This document shows, in pieces, positions 24,048 through 35,331 of a stretch of DNA of 45,183 bases; position 1 is the stretch's first letter; each line of letters opens with the position of its first letter. The notes below the pieces were generated by a model. The model ran no database searches. It worked only from the letters and a program-made list of their open reading frames with translations, and was not told the origin of the DNA. The position numbers were made by a program, and so were the translations under genes. The DNA is from Carex sylvatica (Eukaryota; Streptophyta; Magnoliopsida; Poales; Cyperaceae), in the NCBI GenBank assembly GCA_964058845.1, contig CAXKVR010000322.1, positions 1 through 45,183 of the forward strand, given 5' to 3'.

Positions 24048-25918
24048 TAGGGCTACTAATGAGTCGAGCTGGTTCGCAAATCAATGAGTTGAGCGGTTCA
24101 ATATTTCATAACGAATCGGACTCGAAACTAAAAAAATGCCATAACTCGACTCGGCTCATTTTTGAAAGAAAAAAGCTCAGCTCAGCTCGACTCATGTAAA
24201 CACTTGGCTTGACTCGTGAGCTCGCGAGTCAGCTCGTGAGCCGGCTCATATTACATGTTAAAAAAATGATCATTTAATTATTTTAAAGAAATGATTGAAG
24301 TGGGATCAAGATTCTAAATAGCGATTATAGCGGCATAGCGGGGAGACAAAAAAAAAAGCTATTGCGAATAGCATAGCTATAGCGGAAGCTATCATACACA
24401 GCGTTTTTTCTTTTTTAAATTTTATATTCTATATTTCTACTAATTATCAACATAATCAATAGGAGAATTGAGGTAACAACTAAAACACAAACTAATCTAA
24501 GTCTATACTTTTTTTATCAATTATGCAAATAAGAAGGAAAAAAAGAATTTAAAAAGTAATATTATTTAATAGTTCATATTACATAGTATTACATATTATA
24601 ATAGACAAAGAATAATTAATTTTACAAGGTAAATGAAATCAGTATACATATTTAAATATTTTATATATTATAATAATACTAATAATTAAAATTAGCTTTC
24701 AATTAAAACAAATGATAATACTTTTACAAATGAATGCTATACGAAGAGCAATCAAAAGGAAGAATTAATATTTGAATATTTCTCAATATAAAATAAGAGA
24801 ATAAATCATGCACAAATAAAAACAGAAGCATATAGTTTGGTTTAGCATACTTATCATAGAAGACCATGTAGAATTAAAAATAGGAATAGAAGAACAGAAG
24901 TCCATATAAATTCTAAAAACAAAAATCCATATAGCATAGCGGTAGCAATAGCGCGTTGCATTTAGCGGTAATAGCGGTCAGCTATTACAGCTATAGCGGT
25001 CGTAGTTGAGTTACCGCACTTTTATTTCATAGCATAGCGTTTATGGTCCGAAAAAACTATAGCACCGCTATAGCTAGCTATTTAGAACCCTGAGTGGGAT
25101 AGAGATATTCTTGTGACTTTAAATTACATGTTAAAAAACTTTAATTATTTTTTAAAGAAATGATCTAAAGAAATTTGAAAAAAAAAGATTATTTTTTTAA
25201 AATAATTTCAAAATACTGGCTCATATTACATGTTGAAAACTTTGAAATTTGAAAAAGGAAATTTGAACAAATTTGAACAAATTTGAAAAATTTTGAAATC
25301 AGAAAAAATTTGAAATCTGAAAAAAATTTGAAATCCGAAAAAAATTTGAAATTTGGAATTTTAACTTTTGAAATTTGGAATTTTAACTTTCAAAATTTCA
25401 ATTTTTTTTGAAATTTCAAATTTTTTCAGATTTCAAAATTTTTCAGATTTCAAAATTTTTCAGATTTCAAATTTTTCAGATTTCAAATTTTTTCTTTTTC
25501 AAATTTCAATGTTTTTCAACATGTAATATGAGTTGGCATTTTGAAATTATTTTAAAGAAATGATTGTTTTTTCAAATTTGTTTAGATCATTTCTTTAAAA
25601 AATAATCAAAGTTTTTCAACATATAATTTAAAGTCACAAGAATATTTCTATTACACTTCGATCATTTCTTTAAAATAGTTAAATGATTATTTTTTCAACA
25701 TGTAATATGAGCCAGCTCGCGAGTAGGCTCGCAAGCTCACGAGCAGGCTCGAGCCAAGTGCTTACATGAGCCGAGCCGAGTCAAGCCAAGTACTGACATG
25801 AGCCAAGTCGAGCTGAGCTTTTTTCTCTTAAAAATGAGCCGAGTTAGAACCGAATCATTTTGCATCTCTCATTGACCCGAGCCGAGTTTGAGCCGAATCT
25901 TAATCATTAGCAGCCCTA
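24048..25918. mobile_element. Palindromic (foldback) hAT element with a nested insertion
   Basis: Starts TAGGGCTACTAATGAGTCG and ends TTAATCATTAGCAGCCCTA, with the perfect 8-base duplication ATCTGGAT on both sides (24040-24047 and 25919-25926). Removing the nested element at 24307-25092 and one copy of its duplication leaves about 1077 bp, nearly all of it one inverted repeat. For example GAGCTCGCGAGTC... on the left pairs with GCTCGCAAGCTCACGAGC on the right, and TCATATTACATGTT pairs with AACATGTAATATGA twice. The centre (25250-25500) is AT-rich TTTGAAATC/GATTTCAAA low complexity. No transposase frame. Transcripts across it would form long double-stranded RNA. Confidence 0.92.
24307..25092. 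mobile_element. Nested non-autonomous hAT element, 786 bp
   Basis: Starts CAAGATTCTAAATAGCG and ends CTAGCTATTTAGAACCCTG, inverted with few mismatches. It is flanked by the perfect 8-base duplication AGTGGGAT (24299-24306 and 25093-25100). Both ends carry many copies of ATAGCGG / CCGCTAT, the short subterminal repeats hAT transposases bind. The interior is AT-rich with no frame. It inserted into the left half of the older palindromic element. Confidence 0.92.
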
Positions 25919-25926
25919 ATCTGGAT

Positions 25927-26732
25927 TCTGGAGCTATACAGCAGTCACACATCATTGTTATTTGTGGTAGACAACCGGCCGAGTAGCGGAAGGGTGATAC
26001 ATCCGGCTATTTTAATTTTGAGGGCTTATTTTCAATCATTCATCGCACAATGATTTTTTTTTTTTTGTTTCCGGTTAAATCACCTTTGTCCCTGATTATT
26101 TTTGTTGTAAACTTGATTATTCTTATACAAAGAAAACTAGTTAATAGTATCAAATGAATAGTTGCCCAGCGGATGTAAATAAGTTTTTTTTGTTGTTAAA
26201 GGATTCCAATACGTTCTAACATTTTTTTAGATATTATTTGTCTAGGATTCAACATGCATCTCTTTTATAAGAAAAATAGACTGGTTTTTATGTTAATAAG
26301 TAAATTATTACTAACAAATTTGATTTTCTATAGTTACCAGTTATACAGTGTTTACTGTAATCTATCATAAAAATTAATATACCGGTATCAAATGAATTAA
26401 AAACCTCTGTAACAACTAAATCGGAAAGCATCTCGTTAACTAACTAGAAATTAAGTCGAATCAGACAAACAGAACCTAAATTAGAGCACTTGATCAGCAC
26501 TTACGTAGAATGTAATACTTTAAAACAAATCTATTTGATAATTTGAAAAATATTCAAACATTATTTTAAATTAGAAAATTAAAATTGCAGATGTATTCTT
26601 CATTTTTTTTTTAAAATTGTCATACCCCGAATTGAAATATTAGTTTAGTACGTGATTAAATGCCACTACATGTTTACTAATTTTCGCAAACACATAAAGC
26701 TTAAATAAATAAAAACATTAGCCAAAGCAAAC
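25927..26732. other. AT-rich intergenic DNA, no gene
   Basis: No coding frame of note and no paired repeat found. Confidence 0.4.
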
Positions 26733-27195
26733 ACTACCCTTCTAAATAAACTCACAAATTTATTCAATTTATTGTCTTTTTGTATTAAAACTCATTTTAA
26801 ATTTATAAAATTCTCATTTATCCCCTTTATTCAATTTTTTTTTTTAGTTCTGTATAAGAAAATGGTCATGATTAATTAATCGTTTGTGATGCATATATAG
26901 TGACATATAGGTATTCATTTTTGTATGTGTCACAAGTAGAAAAATAAATTTTTTGATTTAATAAACTAACGAGTTAGAATATTAAATATTTCTCTAACTC
27001 AGACTAACTTTTTTGTTTTGTTTTAATAAATAATAAAACGAAAATTATATAAATTTAAAATGAGTTTTAATTAAAAAGAGTAATAAATTAGACAATTTGT
27101 AAGTTTTTTAAGTTTAGAAGGATAAATATGAATTTTAGAAGAAATGCGGAATTTAATTTTTTTTTTAAGGGCATATGTTAAATTACCCCTAAATA
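26733..27195. mobile_element. Decayed inverted-repeat MITE
   Basis: The left arm TACCCTTCTAAATAAACTC, AAAACTCATTTTAAATTTAT pairs with the right arm ATAAATTTAAAATGAGTTTT and TTTAGAAGGATAAATATG. It is related in sequence to the MITE at 18975-19215. The ends are uncertain and no target duplication is evident. Confidence 0.5.
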
Positions 27196-27219
27196 ATATG
27201 TTAGACATACTACTCTTTA

Positions 27220-27396
27220 GGGTATGTTTAGTTGCAAAATAAAAATAGCTAAAATAGTCAAATTAAAAATAGCTATTATTTGTCTTATTATATAAACAAA
27301 AAATTTGAATTTACTATTCTAACTATTATAACTCAATCAAACACTGAATAAATTGTTCCGAATAGTCTAATCCTGTTCTTAATCCAAAACATACCC
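27220..27396. mobile_element. Tourist-like MITE (PIF/Harbinger), 177 bp
   Basis: Terminal inverted repeats GGGTATGTTTAGTTG and CCAAAACATACCC, flanked on both sides by the 3-base duplication TTA (27217-27219 and 27397-27399), the PIF/Harbinger signature. No coding capacity. Confidence 0.85.
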
Positions 27397-27399
27397 TTA

Positions 27400-27629
27400 G
27401 ACTGTGTTTCAGAGAAGGAGAGAAACCTTTTATTAAAGGAAAAAAAGGTGACACGCGGTCAGATCGGAGCTGCCAGCAACGTTCACCCACTCCAGAAGTG
27501 AGAAAATTAGAGAGAAGGAAGAAAACGTGCCAAGATGAATTTAATGTACAAAAATTTAAAATTTGTCCTCTGATTTATAATTTAGAGAAAGTAACACGCG
27601 GTCGTGTTACTTCGTCTCTAATCCTCTTC
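27400..27629. other. Non-coding spacer
   Basis: Contains GTGACACGCGGTCAG (27449) and a short palindrome GTAACACGCGGTCGTGTTAC (27590-27609). No gene. Confidence 0.35.
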
Positions 27630-27818
27630 CTAAGGAAGCAAATTGCTGCGATCCTATAGGATCGCATGGTACTGCGATTTTAATTTCAACTCTTTATTTA
27701 TTGCAATGTACAAATTTTAAAAAGAGATAGTTTTTGTGCACGGATCTCAAAATATATAAATGGTTGAAATTAGAATTGCAGGGATCCTGGGATCCAGATT
27801 TATTTCCTCTTCCTAATG
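27630..27818. mobile_element. Short foldback MITE
   Basis: The left arm (GATCCTATAGGATCGCA, TTTTAATTTCAACTCTTT) pairs with the right arm (AAATGGTTGAAATTAGAAT, CAGGGATCCTGGGATCC), and TTCCTAAGGAAG on the left faces CTCTTCCTAATGG on the right. No coding capacity; the target duplication is unclear. Confidence 0.6.
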
Positions 27819-28548
27819 GTTCGTGGAGCACAGACTAATCAAAGTCTGTGGTCTTGTATTACTGTCGCAAGTGAGAAACCGAACACGTATCCTCTGCATT
27901 TCTTCGGATCTTGGGTTTAGAATGTAGACCGTCCGATCATAATCCGACCAATTCGGCCAACTCTTGTAATGCACGGATTCCTTTAATATTTGTGCCAATA
28001 CTGATCGGACGTTTCGGATTTGTTCTTCTGAAACTCAAAGTTGAGTTATTGTAGACGAAATCACATGAGAGACCGACCTTCTCTGTTCATACATCCAGGG
28101 AGATTCAGAGAACAAACTCCGCATAAAAAAATTGGAAAAAATCTCTCGTGAAAAGAGCTAAGCATCTTCTTCTCTGATTCTAAGCTCCATTGTCTGTTGC
28201 GAAGTAACCCTAATCGTACTAATTGTGCATTGTATTGAAGCGTTGCTCCTCAACCGAGTGTGTATATCGTATCAGGTACTTACTTCTATTTATCTCTTAG
28301 TTTAATGATCAGTATGAAATCGGAATAACTATCTATCGGTGACCTCTTTCTTCGTATTTAAGGACATTTTTTTTTTTGGAAGAAATCATCTGGTCTTCAC
28401 CAAAAGAGCCTTCCTGGAAAGTCTTTCTAAAAAAAGGAGAAATTTGCCATTTTTAGTTAGGAAAAGAAGGAAAAAAGTTTTTGTTGTGGAACTGAAATCA
28501 TTGGCCTTAGAGATATTATACTACCTTAATTTTCAATGAGTTGTGAGG
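27819..28548. other. Leader-like non-coding stretch
   Basis: No convincing protein frame. 28180-28276 (AGTAACCCTAATCG ... GTATCAG followed by GTACTTAC) looks like a plant 5' leader exon with a splice donor, which could belong to the exon-like stretch downstream. Inference only. Confidence 0.3.
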
Positions 28549-29036
28549 TCAGCAATGAACAGTGTAACCACCTCTTTGTACCGTCTGATGTGGTTTTCGT
28601 GGATGAGATTGTTTTAAGGTGACGCCTTCTCCCGTCATCTTCAGACCACCGACAACAGCTTCTACATATCCCGCGATGTTGCTCAAAATAGCGCAACAAA
28701 TGCCTTTCGCTGCTCGCAGTCCTGCATGATGACCCATCTCTGCGATCGCCACATCGTAAGCTCCCCCGGTACGTGTCTCTCCTCCCTCGCTCCGCGCCTC
28801 CTCTTCTCTTTGGTCGGTGTTTTTCCTTTTACCTCATCAATTGTTCTCTTCTCATTTAACAACAATTGCTAATCTGTATTCTCTTTCCTTTGCCTCATCT
28901 TTCTCCCTTGCCATTCTGCACCGCTGCTACACCCCCCTCCATACTGTCAAATAGCGAGGCCGTTTCGCACCGGCTGATCAGGAGCGAAGTGGTGCCAATC
29001 GATGTGCATCTGGACCAACTTGAAGTACACTCGGGT
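28549..29036 (+). pseudogene. Unrecognised exon-like fragments cut by the solo LTR
   Basis: From about 28620 to 28769 a stop-free frame reads DAFSRHLQTTDNSFYISRDV and continues to HIVSSPG, ending at a donor-like GGTACGTG. From about 28930 a second stretch (PPSILSNSEAVSHRLIRS, then EVVPIDVHLDQLEVHSG) runs to the CGGGT at 29032, where the 4.8-kb LTR begins. Restored across the LTR, the host would read CTCGGGTAATTTAC, again donor-like. I recognise no family. It may be a decayed gene interrupted by the retrotransposon. Confidence 0.3.
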
Positions 29037-32000
29037 TGTTATATTCCGAAAATTTTAAAACAGGATTAATTGCTAAGTTGATCATTACACTTAAATAAAA
29101 TTTTAATTAAACTAACGATCGTTCTGATGTTTATTTGACTGATTAAATCGAATCAAAAATTTTGAAATATAAATGAAGTATGAGATTATGTATATTAAAA
29201 TTTAGAATTTTAGAAATAAAATAAAGTCTAGAACCTATAATAATTTTATAATTTTTGACGAGATTCAAAAATTGAAAATTCGTCACAAGTCGTAAGATTT
29301 AGAAAAGAAAAGAAAATAAAATAGTAGGATTCGTATGAATAAATAAATAATCAAATTATAAATAAGAGATGATTATATGAAATTATTTGTACGAATAAAT
29401 TATAGAATTTATAAAACTCGTTCATTTAGAAATTTTAGAGATTTAATTGAATACATAATTATATAAATGGATATTGAATTAACGGATTCTAAATTGAAAT
29501 GAGTTCATATTGAATTTCAGAATTTATTTAGACCATTGGTTTTCCTAGCACGAATTTTGAAGTAATCTCATCCCTTGATCTTTGAATGTAATTGAAAAGG
29601 AGGAGTTAATCCCATTTAATCAAATTTTTGAGTCCATTCTCAAATCTAATTCACATCCTCTGAAATATCTCATATCCTGCGTGAATTTTGTTGAAAATCT
29701 CAAACCGTTTAAATATGTTAGGCACGAATCTTGACACAGGGCTTTTAAATTAAAACCCCTCAACTCTCTCCTCTCTCTTTTCCCGTCCCTGCCTCTGGGT
29801 CCCGATGCCCCTCTTTCTCTCTTTCGCTGTGCCTCTTCGAAAAACCCTAAGAGAGGCGATCGCCCCTCTTCTCGTTTGCGTGCACTGGCCTTGTGCCTCT
29901 CCGTTGTCTTGTCCCTTGTCAGTCGCCGTACCGTGGCGACACTCCTTGTGTCCCGTCGGCTACCCACTCGTGTGGACTTTCGCCCCTTGGTTGCCTTATC
30001 GGGTTCTATAAACATCTCTCTCTCTCTCGTTTTGGGTTTACTGGCTTGTTTGCTTGTTGTTTATTTGTGCTCATGCGCTGAGATTTTTGCCCTATTCCCC
30101 TCTATTTTCTGGTTTTTCGTTGATTGAGAGGGAGAGATCGAAGCTTCAAAGCTTTTGATTGTGATTCTTGATCGAGGCCCTTGCCGTCCTGGTGCTTGCT
30201 TGGTGCCGTTCTGGTGCTGACTTTGTGCTGTTCTGGTGCTCGATTTTCTGACGACCGTTTTGCTGCTCTCCTCGGTACTAGCTCTAATCGGGTAATCCTT
30301 AGCACCTTACCTATTTTGTGACTTGTTTGGGTTGTTGATTTTTCCTACAAGTTGAGGTGCCGATAAATGCTGGGCTGTGCTTGTTCGTTGTTCTGTGCTA
30401 TCTGACTTTGCTGGGTTTTGCTTGCCCTCTGACCTGTTGCCTTGGCTGGGCTTTCCTTGCACTACTCTGGTTCTTATGTTGTGGGGATTTGACTATTTCT
30501 GTTTGCCTTGACCTGTGATGCTCTGTTGTGTTGCCTTGGCCTGTGCCTTGCTACTGCCTTGTTGATGCTTGTCTTGTGCATTGTTGAATCTGTGGTGTAT
30601 GTGTGCTGGTTCTGTTTGCCTCTGACTTGTTGCCTTGACTTGTGCTTGTTCTCTGTTTTGCTGGTCTTGCTTGTGCTTGGCTGTGTTACGATTGTGTGAA
30701 ATGTGAAGTGCTGGTACCAGTGGTACCAGCCCAGTATACTACTGGTATGGTGCTGATTTTGTGTGTATACCAGCCTTTGATCTGGCAGGGACCATATTGC
30801 AAAATAAATATAATAGGGGTCTGAATTGTAAAATATATGCCGTTGTGTGAAAATTATATTGACTAAGGGCCAATCTGAAAAATGTGAAATTATATGGGAT
30901 AAGGGGGCCGTGACCTTGCTGTTGTGCTATTGGTTGAATAAATTAAATGTTTATTGTTTTGGGCCTTAAGGAATTGGGCTTGTGAAAGAATTTGATTAAT
31001 TGATTGGGCCTTTGAATTAATTTGGATTTTGACATGATATGTATATATGAATAAATGGGCCCAATCTTAGAATATGGAAAGGAATTGACGGATGTAACCG
31101 AATAAAACTAGATGCTTATGTAAATCTAAATTAAATTGGAAAATGATTATACCATCTAGGGTCTTTATGCCTCGATGATAGCTCGTAACATAAATTGAGT
31201 AGATTCTATATAACCTAATTAGACACTTGTATGATCTCGAAACAAACCCAAAATAAATCACCCAACACATTTAATAAAATAAAAGTTTTAACGAAATAAG
31301 TTTTAAATGTTTTATAGCATTTAAGTATTTTTAAAACATAAATGAGAAATATTAATTTATGTTTGGATTCGAAACGATGAGTTAAACGTAATATTAGATT
31401 AGTTATTAAATAACGAATTGTCTGACTTAAAAATAATTATAAACGCATAAAATAGACAAACATTTTGTTTTTAAAATCTTATAAACAAATAACATATTTA
31501 AATTATACAATGACTAAACTATATTAAACTAAATAAATAGTTTAATAATAATTACAAAAGTTACACATTTTATTAAATGGTAGCATTAGGAATTTTTAGT
31601 AATAAATTAACTTTCGAACTGTATTCAATGGATTGAAATAATTATAGTTAATTTAAAATAAATCAAATTAGATAAGTAATTAGGTTATATAAATTAAGTT
31701 GGACACATTAAAATTATCGTAACTCACGAATAACTATTTTGCGAATATTTCAACTTTAAGAAATTTATAAACAATATATCTTCAAGTTAAATTATTAAAA
31801 CTATAATTAGTTTAGATTAAAAATTGATTAATTAAGATCAAAGTGAATGATCGATATCTGACGAAATTATAAATTAAGATTAATGCTTAGCTCGATGACA
31901 TGAAAGTAAACGATCAATACCTGACTAACCGGTTCAGTCCGACTGACTGGATCAGTAATTTTTATAAAATCAAATTAATCTAAAATACGAATTTAAACAT

Positions 32001-33801
32001 ACTAAATGGGGCGAGGGTTAGAATAATTTAGAGTAGATATTAATTAGTTGTAATTACGTAATTTCAGATCAGTAGATTTCGCACGAGTTCGATACTTGGA
32101 TTGATCTGACTGACCCGCAGTACGGAGCATACGCGGAGGGTTAGCCACAGAGACTCCAGCCCCCACAGGTGTGGGATATCTGAATTATTCTTTTCGTGGG
32201 CGTACTCTTACCAGTCGATCCATCTGACCTGACATCTGCACTTTATTTTTTAGTAGTTGCATTAAAACTGTAGAGCATATTTATCCTTTCTGCACTGTAG
32301 GTAGGATTGCATAAACCCTAATAAACTCGAATTTACTGTATTTTAAGAGTAGAGTAATTAAATAATATTATATGTAGATTATTAGAATATTAGGTTATTA
32401 GTTTGTCTTCTTCTCGTGGAAGACAATATATTATTATTATATTACGTGCACATGCATGCATTGGTGAGGGCTGAGCAGAGCCGAGTGACTTCGTTCCGTC
32501 TCGGTGTCACTTGGCATGGGACGGCCCGACAGCCACTGAGCTGAGGGTCACTTGATCCTTGGATGGCTTTAGGATTTATATTATATGTATAAACCTTGAT
32601 TATGTATCATTTTCGATCATTTTACTATTTGACGTGAGCAGTTCCGATCTCGAGTTCTGTGGCACGGTACGATTCGGAAATTTATTCCTTCCCTACATTA
32701 GGAGCTACTTTGCCTAGAAACGGAAGTTCCCAAGGCCCAATGCGGACCTTGAGGAATGAAGTGCAAGTGCATAAGGTCGACGAGCCTTGATGCACGGGGG
32801 TCGACGAGCCCCCTGGTCCTATTGGTCTGGCCGGACGGTAGAGTTCTCTCCTGCTCATGAGGGAAGAGATTAACAATTTTACGACATGCATTGTATGATT
32901 TCTCCTATTGGATATGTTTGGGTGATGAATCGTAGGCGAGATGACACACCAGATTTTGATATACCCATCGGCTAGCGTGCTTATAACTCGTGGGCAATGC
33001 TCGATGTCACTAGGCAACGTGTATCATTGTGCCTATGATCGCAGTCCTTGGATTATATTATTCGGATCATTTGATCCTATTAGCACGGCACGGGGTGACT
33101 TTTATTTGATTCTATATCATTATTATATTTGGGCACACAGTGCGAGGTGTACTGGATTCCGATTTGATTTCTATCCGATACTATACTTTGATTTTACTTT
33201 GGGTTATTTTGCATGTTGGCATAATAGAATAATCGCATCATGGCATCATTAAGAAGTATTATAAATTTTATTAGATAATAATATAGGTTCACACATATGC
33301 ATATTTTAAAGTTTATTCATTTTATAATTAAAAGTGCTTTGACCGTAGAGGATCCTTGAGGGGATAATTCTGGGTCACATACTGGGCGATTCGTCGCTCA
33401 CCCACAAGTTGTTTCGTGGGTTTTAGGTACAGAGTCTGGCGGTCCGCAGCAGGAGGTGCCAGGAGCTGTCCCTGATGGCCACGCCGTTTGATTTACTTTT
33501 ATGTTATGATTTTGATTAGGATCACGAGTATCCGTATTCTTGTATTATATATACGGATCTCGCTAGATCATGTACCTTCTTTTGATTAGTGGATGCTATT
33601 TATGGATCCGAGACGGATTGTATGTATAACATGTATGTTTATATTTATTTATTGTTTATGTGACTGATGCTGATACTTTATCTTATGCTTCCGCTGCTGT
33701 TTGATTATTTTGTTATTTAGCCTTGCGTACTTAATGATAAATTAAGTACGAGGCGAGGTTGATCACACCTAAATCCAGAATTTCGGGTTTGGGGTGTGAC
33801 A
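29037..33801 (+). mobile_element. Solo LTR, Ty3/gypsy (Tekay/Del-like), 4765 bp
   Basis: Starts TGTTATATTCCGAAAATTTT and ends CGGGTTTGGGGTGTGACA. It is flanked by the perfect 5-base duplication CGGGT (29032-29036 and 33802-33806). The inverted hints TTCCGAAAA / TTTCGGG near the ends and the long, gene-free body fit LTRs of Del/Tekay chromoviruses, though 4.8 kb is at the long end. Inside are a pyrimidine-rich transcript-like part (29760-29900), a C/T/G-rich part with repeated TTGCCTTG/GTGCTTG words (30360-30690), AT-rich DNA (31060-32060) and a G-rich 3' part. Short frames at 29800-30700 are not genes. No gag-pol lies on either side. Confidence 0.85.
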
Positions 33802-34120
33802 CGGGTAATTTACAATCCTTTGATTTTCTTGATTCTTTGGATTCTTAATTCACTGTTTAGGGTTTCCTTGGCATGAAGGCTTCGGGGGGGGGGGGGGTTT
33901 TCAAATTATAAGAATTGATAATTTCTTTGGCTTTAATTGAAGTGTGCTACTGAGCTGTACCGTTCGATCCTAGTAAAACAGTGCATTGTTGCATATGATG
34001 ACTCATTAATTGTCGAGAAAGGTTTGGATTTAATCTCTTATTTTTTATCTTTCATTTTTATTTTTATTTTTGCTGAGTAGGTTGTTTTGTGAAATTTGGG
34101 TTATGGAGTTCTAATTAACA
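33802..34120. other. Spacer with a 14-base G run
   Basis: Host DNA downstream of the solo LTR. A run of 14 G at 33884-33897 follows GGCATGAAGGCTTC. No coding frame until the PPR relic. Confidence 0.5.
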
Positions 34121-34375
34121 ATGGCCAAGCAAGGGATCCGGCCTGATGTGTTTTCTTGTACTCATTTGATCAAGGGTTTCTATAAATTTAGGAGTTTAAG
34201 ACACACCTCAACTATTTGCTGAAATGCTCCTTAGGGGGTTGGTTCCTAATACTGTGGCTTTGATTGCATTGATTGATGGGCATTGCAAACAAGGGGAGAT
34301 CAAAGTTTCGCATCAAGAGATGATGAGAAGAAACATATAGCCAGATTTGATCACATTTAGTACATAGATCAATGT
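34121..34375 (+). pseudogene. P-class PPR protein relic
   Basis: Frame 1 from ATG 34121 reads MAKQGIRPDVFSCTHLIKGF then YKFRSLRH. After a frameshift near 34203 the next frame reads QLFAEMLLRGLVPNTVALIA, LIDGHCKQGEI, EMMRRNI-stop-PDLITFST. These are successive 35-residue pentatricopeptide repeats of the P class (G..P....Y..LI.G.CK.G). Two in-frame stops plus the frameshift show it is dead. PPR proteins normally bind organelle RNA. Only about two repeats remain and no start context is reliable. Confidence 0.8.
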
Positions 34376-35331
34376 TTTTTTGCAAGACTAGGAGTTGATT
34401 TCTTAGCTCAGATAACTGTGTTGCCGCAGCTAGCTGGTCATACGGCAGTTAAGAATCTGGTAATATCTTATTTTCTTCTTGTATAAAGTTCAACAACGTC
34501 AGTTTTTGCTGTGTACCAACTGATAAACCATGATTTGTAGTTACTCAAAATTTTCCATACTGCCACATATATCACATTCTGCTACAGTGTTACTGGACAG
34601 AGGTTGATAAGCATTAGTATTACGTTGAGTTGTGAGGTGATCTTAAGAAATATGTCGTGAAATTGCCACTTAGACAATAGTAATGAAATTTAATTTGGAA
34701 GTTACACTCAATTGATAAAATTAATGCCTTTTCTATGTCACTAACCCAATTGTTAATTGTAATTTTCAGCGCTTCTCCTAAAAATTAAAGATTTTTTACC
34801 AACAGCTTTTTCAAAAGATGCCATGTTTGCCTTTGTCCTCACCTGAAAGTCTGACAACATCTACCTTTTTAGCTTTGAATATTTTCCCCTTCTTTTTCCC
34901 CTTTTTTTAAAGCTTTACCTCTCCTGCAGTTGCACTGCTATGTTTGCTTCTTACTAAGATGTAAACACCTTTTTTGTGACCACATTTTTCATAATGTAAT
35001 ATACTATATGGTCGAATATCAATATAATTTACTTTTCCGTACACATTACTCTCATGTATTTCTTACACACAGAGTTTACATCACATCTTTTGCACATATA
35101 CTCTCCTCTCTGAGTGCCTCTTTATCATAGCAAAACATTTATTGGTAAATAATTAACCACTAAAGCACCAGTGGAAATTTTTTTTTAAAAAAAAAACAAA
35201 GAAAGAAAAAAATCTCCATTGTTGCAGTAATAGACAAATACCATAGAAATTTCTTGTAGCTTTCAAATTGTTACTATTTTCTGCACATGTTCATGTTTAT
35301 ACATCTGCATGTATTGTTTGTCGCACCTATT
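34376..35331. other. AT-rich DNA with one exon-like string
   Basis: At 34390-34458 a short open stretch (DFLAQITVLPQLAGHTAVKN) ends at a donor-like TGGTAATATC. No family is recognised. The rest is T-rich with no gene. Confidence 0.3.

Noticed and set aside
25250..25500. Repeated TTTGAAATC / GATTTCAAA array considered as a CRISPR-like or satellite array
   Set aside because: Spacing is irregular, there are no spacers, and it is the AT-rich centre of the palindromic hAT element.
29620..30305. Several overlapping frames of 60-130 codons on both strands
   Set aside because: All lie within the 4.8-kb solo LTR, overlap one another and reflect locally higher GC rather than coding.
32682..33252. Frames of 103-111 codons on both strands
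   Set aside because: They lie within the solo LTR and show no domain or codon bias.
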